NCBI GenBank assembly: GCA_040365065.1
Contig: BAABNI010000011.1
Location: forward strand, 74,817-138,816
DNA from: Pelagadaptatus aseana
Lineage (GTDB): Bacteria > Pseudomonadota > Gammaproteobacteria > Pseudomonadales > Cellvibrionaceae
Reading direction: 5' to 3'
DNA length: 64,000 nt
The notes below the pieces were generated by a model that made no database searches, had not been told where the DNA came from, and worked only from the letters and a program-made list of their open reading frames with translations. Positions 45,733-53,650 of this stretch are shown here, one piece after another; position 1 is the stretch's first letter, and the number at the start of each line of letters is the position of its first letter. The position numbers were made by a program, and so were the translations under genes.

Positions 45733-47031
45733 TTAACTTGGACCACCAGTAACGCGATTTCCCTCACCTTCAACGGCGGTGAATACGTCGGTCACGCGAT
45801 CACCATCGATGGTGACATCATAAGCACCACCCACAATGTCACCATTCTCGCCAAAGAATGAGCCTTGGACAAAGCCCTCATCCGCAGAAACTTCAGTTGA
45901 GATCAGATGCACACCATCAATCACACCGGAAGCACTGAAGCTCATATCCTTCGCTTGGTCGATACCCAGCTGGTCTTTCATCCAGGAGTACTCGATATCA
46001 CCGAAATCTCCCTCAAAGGTTCTACCACCAAAATCAACTTCCAGACGAACACTTTGCAAGGTCCTATGGGAATTGCCGGTATAAACCGCGCTGACATCAC
46101 CACTGACCATATCCTGAATTTCATTCAGTGCAGTAAAGGTTCCGGCGATGAACCACTCGCTTGAACTCATGCCAGAGCCATCGATATAGTCATAGCTGCT
46201 CTGATAGATATACCCAGCCCAGTAACCTTTTAACAAGGTCATATCATCCAGACCTAGCCCCCTGAATACGGCAACCTGATCATCGGACTCTTGATAGACA
46301 TAAACCTCATTGCCATATATTGACTCATAATCGTTTTCATCCACCGCTGGGTCTGCGTTGTAATCCCAGCGAGATTCCGAGCCATAAGAAGAGAAATTAC
46401 CGCTGGACTCTTGATTTTCTTGCTCTGTAACATAGGTATAACGATAGCCGCTGGTGGCTTGATCCTCATCGCCGCTAGAATAGTAACCGTTGTCATTGGA
46501 ACCATCAGTAAACTCTGAAATCAGGTTGCCATCGGCATCGTATTTGGCGAAGCTGACAATATCTTCACCATAGCCTTCTCCGTAACCCGGATCGTAGCCC
46601 TCATAGCCATCTTCCATACTCAGGGAAAAGCCTCCAACGGTAGCTCCGTAACCGGAATCCTCGCGCCCGTCATACTGGATTTCTAGACCAGCGAAATAGC
46701 CATTCAATTGCCCTGCAGGTTGCTCAGCGGGCTGCTGAATGTGCTGCTCTGCTGAATTGGCCGTAACCGTCGGCTCAAAACCATCCGCCTCACCACGACC
46801 GGTAGGATCACCCACACCCAAATCCAGATCCGGGCCACCCTCCGGGCCGGCTGCGGTTGGATCCATCTCGGACAGAGCCGCCAGAAAACTGCCGACGCCA
46901 CACCACATACCCCACTCGGCCAGGCTTTCGCCCTGACCACCCTGAGCGACACAGGTTTGTGGCGCATTGGCATGGACGTTACCGGCAGCGATTGCCAGGC
47001 TTAAGGCACTGATTGCAAAAGTCTTTTTCAT
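45733..47031 (-). CDS. Secreted Tyr/Gly/Asp-rich protein with TbpB-like C-terminus (candidate T11SS cargo 1)
   Basis: A 432-residue protein with a signal peptide (MKKTFAISALSLAIAAGNVHA, no lipobox), a conserved head with two Cys (CVAQGGQGESLAEWGMWCG), a DPTGRGEADGFEP stretch, then an acidic Tyr/Gly/Ser-rich linker (about residues 110-240) and a strand-rich C-terminal ~170 residues (VRLEVDFGGRTFEGDFGDI, QGSFFGENGDIVGGAYDVT). The last part resembles the small TbpB-type barrel (GxFFGxxAxExGG pattern) that Slam exporters recognise; the match is by eye. AAGGAG lies seven bases before the ATG, and the gene starts 12 bases after the DUF560-like exporter, so export by that protein is likely. Function unknown. 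Confidence 0.82.
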   Translation of the reverse strand: MKKTFAISALSLAIAAGNVHANAPQTCVAQGGQGESLAEWGMWCGVGSFLAALSEMDPTAAGPEGGPDLDLGVGDPTGRGEADGFEPTVTANSAEQHIQQPAEQPAGQLNGYFAGLEIQYDGREDSGYGATVGGFSLSMEDGYEGYDPGYGEGYGEDIVSFAKYDADGNLISEFTDGSNDNGYYSSGDEDQATSGYRYTYVTEQENQESSGNFSSYGSESRWDYNADPAVDENDYESIYGNEVYVYQESDDQVAVFRGLGLDDMTLLKGYWAGYIYQSSYDYIDGSGMSSSEWFIAGTFTALNEIQDMVSGDVSAVYTGNSHRTLQSVRLEVDFGGRTFEGDFGDIEYSWMKDQLGIDQAKDMSFSASGVIDGVHLISTEVSADEGFVQGSFFGENGDIVGGAYDVTIDGDRVTDVFTAVEGEGNRVTGGPS

Positions 47032-47043
47032 AAGTCGTTCTCC

Positions 47044-48324
47044 TTAGAAACGTTTGGTCAGCTCAAAGCTGACAACACTGCGGTCGTATTCGTAAATACT
47101 GATATTGGATTCGTTATCGGAGTAGCTGGCACGGCCACTGATACCCCAGCCGGCCATTTTGCCGCTGCGGAAGTTATGACTGAAACCGGCAACATAGCGG
47201 GTTTCATCCTCTTCGCGACCGATATTGAACGCAGGCTCCTGCCCCTGATAATCGGTTTCACGATAGCTGACGCGAGCGTAGAGGGCGCCGCCTTCCCAGG
47301 CGGTCCAGAAACCGCTGAGATAAAATTCCTGAACGTCAAACTCTTCGTAGTCAACGCGGCCATCCTGCTCGTAGGCGCTGGCACCGGCCTTGATGGCAAT
47401 GTCGGCATTGATGTTGCGCGTATAGTCGGCACCCAGCAGATAGCGCTGGCCTTCGCGATCGGCGTCATCTTCAGCCATATACTCGCGGTACAGCCACTGG
47501 CCGCGCAGAGAGTATTCGTTCTTGCCATCGACGTAGGTATAAGACGGATTGAGACTGGAATACAGTGCCAGAGCGTCATCGCCCAAACGCACATAATCCA
47601 GTTTAAGATCCAGATCGGCGCGCCAATTGGTGCTGGACGCCCAGGCAGGGCCTGTGGACAGGCTGACTACATCCACAGTGTAGGGATGCTCATCCTGGTA
47701 TTCTTTACGATAAATGCTGGCACCGCTTTGCCACAACATCAACACCGGGCGAGAACCGATATTGACGGTACCGGGCATGCGATAAGAGTGATTAACACGA
47801 GCACTGATGGTGGCAAAGGCATCGCTCTGCTCACCGTCTTCGCCATCGAGGATAAAGACCAGGCCATTGACATCAAAGGTTTCACTGGCCGGACCGGCAT
47901 TAACGTTATCGTCGTAACCACCGCCAACACCGACAAAGGCCTGCCAGTTGTGACGACGTTCATCTTCAGCCGTCTTCATGGCATCGAGCTGTTCGATAAA
48001 CAGCTGAATGGTTTCTTTTACACCATCCGGGGTATTGGGATCACTCAGCACCATATCGGCCTGTTTTCTGGCTGCCTCATACTGGGCCGCACGGTAATAG
48101 GTAACCGCCAACTCCAAGCGGGCACGATGCAAATTGGGGTTATTGCTTAACAGGCTGTTGAGGTGCTCAATGGAATCGTACAGATCGCCATTGGCGCGCG
48201 ACTCCATGGCGGCCTGATACTGCTTTTCCAGCTCTGCCGGTACTTCAATGGCCAGTGCCGGCATGGCTGCCGCACAGACAGACAAAGCTCCCATACCACG
48301 TCTCAGATGGTGTAATCCTTTCAA
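47044..48324 (-). CDS. TPR plus DUF560/Slam-like outer-membrane exporter 1
   Basis: The start is set at TTG 48324, with GGGGAG six bases upstream; it gives a good signal peptide ending MPALA. An ATG at 48294 would leave a very short one. Residues about 30-140 are TPR-like helices (LELAVTYYRAAQYEAARKQAD), the rest a strand-rich barrel opening GVGGGYDDNVNAGPASETF and ending SNISIYEYDRSVVSFELTKRF-like, with a terminal Phe. Slam/DUF560 proteins use the periplasmic TPRs to receive cargo and the barrel to translocate it. It is about full-length for the family (about 426 residues) and very similar to the protein at 51205. Cargo 1 follows at once. Confidence 0.83.
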   Translation of the reverse strand: MKGLHHLRRGMGALSVCAAAMPALAIEVPAELEKQYQAAMESRANGDLYDSIEHLNSLLSNNPNLHRARLELAVTYYRAAQYEAARKQADMVLSDPNTPDGVKETIQLFIEQLDAMKTAEDERRHNWQAFVGVGGGYDDNVNAGPASETFDVNGLVFILDGEDGEQSDAFATISARVNHSYRMPGTVNIGSRPVLMLWQSGASIYRKEYQDEHPYTVDVVSLSTGPAWASSTNWRADLDLKLDYVRLGDDALALYSSLNPSYTYVDGKNEYSLRGQWLYREYMAEDDADREGQRYLLGADYTRNINADIAIKAGASAYEQDGRVDYEEFDVQEFYLSGFWTAWEGGALYARVSYRETDYQGQEPAFNIGREEDETRYVAGFSHNFRSGKMAGWGISGRASYSDNESNISIYEYDRSVVSFELTKRF

Positions 48325-48449
48325 GATCTGCTCCCCTAATGGTTTTTGTATTGTTATAAGTGACAGCAACTGCAGTGGTCTAATGAACCTAGCCCCCCAA
48401 AGGCAGAAATACGGTGCTGTACAGAATTTGGGCAATTCTAATGAGAAAA

Positions 48450-48481
48450 TAAAAAAAGCGTCACCCCTCAAACAGGGGGGG
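48450..48481 (-). terminator. Terminator of the glycosyltransferase gene
   Basis: On the minus strand CCCC-TGTTTGA-GGGG (bases about 48464-48480) followed after a short spacer by seven T (48451-48457). Separates the glycosyltransferase unit from exporter 1. Confidence 0.75.
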
Positions 48482-48510
48482 ATCTTGAATGTTTAACTGA
48501 CCGGCAGTGA

Positions 48511-49701
48511 TTATTCAGTCAGGCTCATCATAAGATTGTGGATCGAATCGAACAGCACAACCTGATCAATCGATTCAGACGGCTTCGGCAATCCACCGTG
48601 TGCCAGTTGCATAAGCCGATCAAGCACCTCACTGAGGTCCTCCTGCTGTTTTATTGCCACAACCCCGCCACCCTGCTGCTCTACCCGGCGTGACAAAAAC
48701 AGTTGCTCCTGATGATTGGGCAACAACAACTGCGGGCACCCCATAGTATAAGCCTGTGCTGCAGAGGCGTGATTGCCATGATTGATAACAAAATCAACTT
48801 CACCCAGTACCTGTTTCAGGTCCACGGGCTGATCTGTAAATGCCACCCGGTCAGAATAATCCCGCACCAATTCTGGCGGCAAATTGCGAGAATACAGCAG
48901 CAAATTGACATCCCGGGCGATCAGCTCATTTAACAGCTTAGGCAACGCAGGAAAGAAACTCAGATAGGCAAACGCTTTGTATCTTGCGTCGCGGGGTAGC
49001 CAGTGGGCAGGGTTAGTCGATACATTCCACTTGAGCCCAAGGTAGTTGCCCTTGGGGCGACGCCCAAAGTGATCCAGCTCGGGCAGCGTCAGGAGTAACT
49101 GTTGGTCACACTGTTGATAGATGTCCTTAACCGAAGTCATTTCAGCTCGACCCGACTCCGCCAGCACCTGATTTATCAGCGCCAGTAATTGCCGCTCGGA
49201 TTGCTCCAGGATGCCATCGTTTTCCCGGCTCTTGGGGGTACCGGGAAAAACGCCCAAAAAAGGGCCATCACTGCGGGGTACCAGAAAACCGCTGCCTATG
49301 ACCCACTTCTGCCAGGGCTTGCCAAAGCTCGCAACCAGCGCCGAAGGCGCGTGATCGTAGATCACCACATCGGGCCGCACCAGATCAAACAGACTGTTCC
49401 AGCTGTGATAAAGCCCGGCCAGCTCTTGAGGGTTAGTGAACACCTGCCGAAGGATCAACTGGGAAATGCTGATCATGGGCGTCTTGTACTTTCGCCTTGG
49501 GTGCTTAATAAAAGGCGCCTGCAACAACTGTATATTACCCAGATCAAACACGGTGGTGACGTTCTGTAACTCTCTGACCGCCAGACTGACCTTATGCCCT
49601 TGCTGCAGGGCTTCATCGATAAACAGCTTGAGGTTGGTGAGATGCCCAAGCGAGGAGCCCATTTCCCAGACGCACAATATACGAGCCACCATTTCCTCCA
49701 T
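48511..49701 (-). CDS. GT-B fold glycosyltransferase, MGT/UGT-like
   Basis: About 396 residues starting at ATG 49701 or 49692; the frame upstream runs through a terminator. N-terminal domain ARILCVWEMGSSLGHLTNL is typical of GT1-like enzymes, and the C-terminal domain has the donor region with HGNHASAAQAYTMGCPQLLLPNHQEQ, where HGN replaces the usual HGG. It may glycosylate a small molecule, lipid or protein. It stands between the two exporter/cargo pairs with a terminator on each side, so it is a separate unit; a role in modifying the cargo is speculative. Confidence 0.8.
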   Translation of the reverse strand: MEEMVARILCVWEMGSSLGHLTNLKLFIDEALQQGHKVSLAVRELQNVTTVFDLGNIQLLQAPFIKHPRRKYKTPMISISQLILRQVFTNPQELAGLYHSWNSLFDLVRPDVVIYDHAPSALVASFGKPWQKWVIGSGFLVPRSDGPFLGVFPGTPKSRENDGILEQSERQLLALINQVLAESGRAEMTSVKDIYQQCDQQLLLTLPELDHFGRRPKGNYLGLKWNVSTNPAHWLPRDARYKAFAYLSFFPALPKLLNELIARDVNLLLYSRNLPPELVRDYSDRVAFTDQPVDLKQVLGEVDFVINHGNHASAAQAYTMGCPQLLLPNHQEQLFLSRRVEQQGGGVVAIKQQEDLSEVLDRLMQLAHGGLPKPSESIDQVVLFDSIHNLMMSLTE

Positions 49702-49702
49702 G

Positions 49703-49735
49703 CATAAAAAAGCCCCGAACATGCGGGGCTTAAAC
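49703..49735. terminator. Terminator downstream of cargo 2
   Basis: AAAAAAGCCCCGAACATGCGGGGCTTAAA; on the minus strand the stem AAGCCCCGCATGTTCGGGGCTT is followed by TTTT. It ends the exporter 2/cargo 2 transcript 25 bases after its stop and sits just before the glycosyltransferase start. Confidence 0.85.
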
Positions 49736-49757
49736 TTAGCTTGATTAAATCGGGTAA

Positions 49758-51189
49758 TCAATCGTCATAGTAGTACTCGTCCACTTCTATTCGGTTGCCT
49801 TCACCCTCTACCGCTGTAAAGACATCCACAACCCGATCACCCTGTTTGGTAATATCGTAGGCGCCACCAATAATGCGCCCCTCTTCGCCAAAGAAAGAAC
49901 CCTGGACAAAACCCGCATCCGCAGAGACCGATTCGGATATCAGGTGGATACCATCGATAACACCTTCGGCCGTAAAGCTCATGTCCTTGCTCATATCGAT
50001 GCCCGCCATCCCCTTTGCTGTAGGGATCCATATCACCGAATTCACCGGAGAAACGCTCATCGCCAAAATCGACCTCTAACCGAACTGACTGCATCCATTG
50101 ATGGGAGTTACCGGTATAAGTGGCACTGACATCGCCACTGACCATGGCTTGAACTTCTTCCAGGGTAGTGAACACACCAGCAACAAAAGCACCATCCCTT
50201 CCCATTTCTGAATAACCGTCACGACCACTCTGATACATGGATTCGCCAAAGTAACCCGCCCAATAGTTCTTCAATACCTCATAGGACTCATCGAAATCCA
50301 GTAATTGTACAGGTCCTCCATAGCCTTCATTTTCATCCTCATAGTCGTTATAAACGACCACTTCCATACCCACAATGCCCTCTCCCTGACTGGTGTAAGG
50401 GGAATCTTCATCGCTGTAAGAGTAAGAGCTGCGACCGGCATAAAATGAGCCCGGCTCATCTTCATCGTCTTCAAGATAAACATCAGTATTTTGGTTGCTG
50501 CCGCCATCTTCATCGTAGTTGTAGTAATCATCATCCGAATTAAAGCTGTTACCATCTATCGGATTGCCGTCCTTATCATAGCGGCTGTAATCAACGGTAT
50601 CCGGGTCGCCATAACCTTCGCCATAGCCACCACCATAGCCATCGCCATAGCCTTCAAAAAAGAAGTCGCCATAGCCGTCGTACATATCCCCATCCTGCAG
50701 AGACAGATCAAAACCTCCGGTTTGATGATTTGAAACATCACCACCATAGCCATAACCTTCGCTTTCGTCTTCATAATCGTATTCGTAGGAATAGTCCTGA
50801 CTGGCAAAATACCCCACAAACTGACCGTCTGATTCTGGCGGAGTGATATGAGGCGTGACCGGATCATCGTCGGGATCGTCTTCAGGATTAACACCCGGCT
50901 CGAAATTGTCCGCCTCACCTCGACCGGTGGGATCACCCGGCCCACCATCAAAACTTGGCCCACCATCAGGCCCTGCCGCGGTAGGGTCCAGATCTGACAA
51001 GGCGGCCAGAAAACTGCCAACACCACACCACATGCCCCACTCGGCCAGTGATTCACCCTGTCCGCCTTCTACCACGCAGTCTTCCGGCGCCAGACTGGGA
51101 TCGTCGGCATAAACACCATGGTTGGCCACTGCAATAGCCAAGCTCAACGCACTGATGGTAAAGATTTTTTTCATTTCAACTGTGTACAT
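49758..51189 (-). pseudogene. Candidate T11SS cargo 2, frameshifted near the C-terminal barrel
   Basis: Paralog of cargo 1. GGGAGG lies five bases before ATG 51189 (GTG 51195 and ATG 51174 are also in frame). Signal peptide MKKIFTISALSLAIAVANHG, head with CVVEGGQGESLAEWGMWCG, then a highly Tyr/Gly/Asp/Glu-rich middle (for example GYGDGYGGGYGEGYGD). At the CCCC run 50010-50013 (GGGG on the coding strand) the frame breaks: before it reads FSGEFGDMDPYSKG, and removing one base restores AGIDMSKDMSF, VIDGIHLISESVSADAGFVQ and GGAYDITKQGDRV, matching cargo 1 to the end at 49758. Without that repair the chain ends at 49837 with an unrelated tail. It is either a recent frameshift, a phase-variable run (only four bases, so unlikely) or an assembly error. 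Confidence 0.8.
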
Positions 51190-51204
51190 AAACACCTCCC
51201 AGCA

Positions 51205-52506
51205 CTAGAAGCGCTTGGTTAACTCCGCACTGTACAACGTGCGGTCATACTCATAGATACTGATGTTTGACTCGTTGTCACTGAAGCTGACACGGCCACT
51301 GATGCCCCAACCTTCCATGCGGCCACTTTTGAAGTTGTGGCTGGCACCCAGCACGTAACGAGTTTCATCTTCTCTGCGACCAACATTGAATACGGGCTCC
51401 AGCCCCTCGTAATCGGTCTCCCTATAACTGGCTCTTACATAAAGAACACCACCTTCCCAGGCGGTCCAGAAGCCACTGATGTAATAGTCCTCGACATCAA
51501 ATTCTTCGTAATCGACACGACCATCCTGTTCATAGAGGCTGGCCCCCAGCCTCATGGCGACATTGGCGGTAAAATTGCGCTGATAGTCACCGCCGAACAA
51601 CACGCGGTCACCTTCCCGATCCTTGTCATCGTCCGCCATGTATTCGCGATACAACCATTGCCCGCGCAGGGTGTATTCATTCTTACCGGAAACCACCGTG
51701 TAGACCGGATTCAAACTGGAATAGAGCGCTAGAGCGTCGTCACCCAATCGCACATAATCGAGCTTCAGATCCAGACTTGCCCGCCAGTTGGTGCGCGAAG
51801 CCCAGGCCATACCCGTGGAGCCACCGATAACGTCTACGGTATAAGGATGCTCATCCTGATACTCCTTGCGGTACACACTGACACCGCTTTGCCAAAGCAT
51901 GTTGACGGGACGAGAGCCAATATCCGCGGTTCCCGGCATACGGTAGGAGTGATTAAACCGAGCACTGATGGTGCCAAATGCATCGCTCTGCTCGCCGTCT
52001 TGGGGATCAAGAAAGAATCTGAGACCGTTGAATTCGAAGGTGTCACTGCCGGGACCGGCATTGACGTTATCGTCATAACCACCACCGATGCCGATAAAGG
52101 CCTGAGTGCTATGACGTCTTTCACTTTCTGCCTGACGGAGCGATTCTATTTGCTCTAGAAACAACTCGACGGTTTGCCTGACGCCTTCCGGTGTATTGGG
52201 ATCACTCAACACCTGCTGAGCATGCCGTTTCGCTTGTTCGTACTCGGCAGCGCGATAATAGGTTACCGCCAGCTCCAGCCGAGCTCGATGCAAAGTCGGG
52301 TTATTACTCAGCAAACTGTTGAGATCATCGATAGAAGAATAAAGATCACCGATGGAACGTTTTTCCATCGCTGCCTGATACTTTTTTGCCATTGCCTCCG
52401 GAACATCGACAGCGCTCGCGGGAAGCACGTAACTGAGTGACAGACAAAACCCGCAGGCTATTTGCCTGAGTCGTCCTGAGTTTTGCAAAGATAAATGTTG
52501 ATTCAT
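51205..52506 (-). CDS. TPR plus DUF560/Slam-like outer-membrane exporter 2
   Basis: A 433-residue protein starting at ATG 52506 with AAGGAGG nine bases upstream; signal peptide ends near ASA. TPR-like N-terminal part (LELAVTYYRAAEYEQAKRHA) and a barrel beginning GIGGGYDDNVNAGPGSDTF, with AFGTISARFNHSYRMPGTADIG, ALYSSLNP and a terminal Phe. It is nearly the same as exporter 1 throughout, so the two pairs arose by duplication. Cargo 2 starts 15 bases after its stop. Confidence 0.84.
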   Translation of the reverse strand: MNQHLSLQNSGRLRQIACGFCLSLSYVLPASAVDVPEAMAKKYQAAMEKRSIGDLYSSIDDLNSLLSNNPTLHRARLELAVTYYRAAEYEQAKRHAQQVLSDPNTPEGVRQTVELFLEQIESLRQAESERRHSTQAFIGIGGGYDDNVNAGPGSDTFEFNGLRFFLDPQDGEQSDAFGTISARFNHSYRMPGTADIGSRPVNMLWQSGVSVYRKEYQDEHPYTVDVIGGSTGMAWASRTNWRASLDLKLDYVRLGDDALALYSSLNPVYTVVSGKNEYTLRGQWLYREYMADDDKDREGDRVLFGGDYQRNFTANVAMRLGASLYEQDGRVDYEEFDVEDYYISGFWTAWEGGVLYVRASYRETDYEGLEPVFNVGRREDETRYVLGASHNFKSGRMEGWGISGRVSFSDNESNISIYEYDRTLYSAELTKRF

Positions 52507-52823
52507 GGTGCGGCCCCTCCTTGATCTGCCGTTACCCGATGTCGTCATTTGTAATAGTTAAAAAAGACGTCGGGATACCTACAGATTAGAAGAGGCATCA
52601 GGCGCCGACAGGCGCTTTAAAGACTGATTGCTTATGACAAAATTGCTGCTGAGAAAACTGCTAAATAACAGGCCGAAACAAGCCTCAATCGGGCCTTTTT
52701 TAAGACAAAAGGGTTATACAAAAAAATCTGCTTAAGTCTACAAGGAAGAAGGGCCAACGGCAGCGACATCAACATCGCGCCGCACTTATTATCTTAGTCG
52801 GTTTATACCAGAGGGGAGCAAAT
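52507..52823. other. Intergenic leader before exporter 2
   Basis: 317 bases without a supported gene. On the minus strand it holds GCGCCTGTCGGCGC (about 52602-52615) and a pair CCCGACGTC...GACGACATCGGG (about 52535-52575), possible leader stems of the exporter 2 transcript, plus a GGCC-rich stem with a T-run near 52665-52700. No known riboswitch pattern (c-di-GMP, TPP, cobalamin) was recognised. Confidence 0.4.
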
Positions 52824-53552
52824 TTATTTGGCAAAAAAGCGATTGGGCAGAATTTTTATGATGCGCCCGACAACATGCCATGGCCAGCCCGGCACAAAAG
52901 AGTAACTGACTTTCTTTTCGATTTTATCAACCATTTCCACAACCCCCTTTTCCAGAGGAATTACAAAAGGACGACTTTTTGCGCCCTGATTGATGGGCGT
53001 ATCAATGTAACCCGGCGCCAGAATGGTAACGTCAATATTTTCACGCCAGGCCTCTACCTGCAGAGTTTGCAAATAGCTGGTAACAAAGCTTTTGGTACCA
53101 CTGTAAACACCAATCGACGGCATCCCCCTAAGACCCGCCACCGAACTGATGCCAACAATCTGACCGAAACCCTGTTCGCGCAGAATCGGCAGTGCAAACT
53201 CAACCGTCGCCATCAAACCGGTGATGTTGGTATCAACGGTTTTCTGCGCCTCGGAAAAATCCCCCTTGCCAATGGCCATGGTAACGCCGATACCGGCATT
53301 GGCAATCACAATATCGATTTGATCAAAGTCGGACTTTACCTGTTCCAAGCAGCCCTTCACCGCATCGGCGTCACTGACATCCAGCGCATAAGCTACGGCG
53401 CGAACACCAAAACGATTCTGTAAATCCTGCGCCAGCTCTTCCAGAGATCGGCGCGCGGCCAGTGCCAGATTATAGCCACGCCTGGCAAACTCTTCGGCCA
53501 TGCCTTTACCCAGACCGGAAGAGGCTCCGGTAATAAATACGGTTTTGCTCAT
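52824..53552 (-). CDS. Short-chain dehydrogenase/reductase
   Basis: A 242-residue classical SDR: TGASSGLGKGMA (cofactor), IANAGIG (NNAG variant), catalytic Ser-Tyr-Lys (GISSVAG, YSGTKSF) and a hydrophobic basic C-terminus (about 215-242, WHVVGRIIKILPNRFF) that may associate with membrane. Substrate unknown. Single gene between exporter 2 and fumarase, separated from the latter by a terminator. Confidence 0.92.
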   Translation of the reverse strand: MSKTVFITGASSGLGKGMAEEFARRGYNLALAARRSLEELAQDLQNRFGVRAVAYALDVSDADAVKGCLEQVKSDFDQIDIVIANAGIGVTMAIGKGDFSEAQKTVDTNITGLMATVEFALPILREQGFGQIVGISSVAGLRGMPSIGVYSGTKSFVTSYLQTLQVEAWRENIDVTILAPGYIDTPINQGAKSRPFVIPLEKGVVEMVDKIEKKVSYSFVPGWPWHVVGRIIKILPNRFFAK

Positions 53553-53588
53553 GTCGATTCCCCAATTATTTTTATCGTTTTTTATAAC

Positions 53589-53620
53589 GCAAAAAGCCGG
53601 GCTATAACACCCGGCTTTTC
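53589..53620 (-). terminator. Terminator downstream of the fumarase gene
   Basis: AAAAAGCCGGG-CTATAACA-CCCGGCTTTT; strong stem with T-runs on both strands, 30-60 bases after the fumarase stop. Confidence 0.9.
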
Positions 53621-53650
53621 AGAACTAAACACTTTGCAATTCAAACAGCG

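Noticed and set aside
50590..50690. CRISPR-like or tandem-repeat array in the GYG-rich region
   Set aside because: Repeats are short codon-level patterns without uniform spacers; they encode the protein linker.
50491..50733. Ile-rich plus-strand frame opposite the Tyr/Gly linker of cargo 2
   Set aside because: Hydrophobic run arises from the antisense of Tyr/Asp codons; no ribosome site.
52549..52823. Riboswitch in the exporter 2 leader
   Set aside because: Hairpins are present, but no core motif of a known riboswitch class could be matched.
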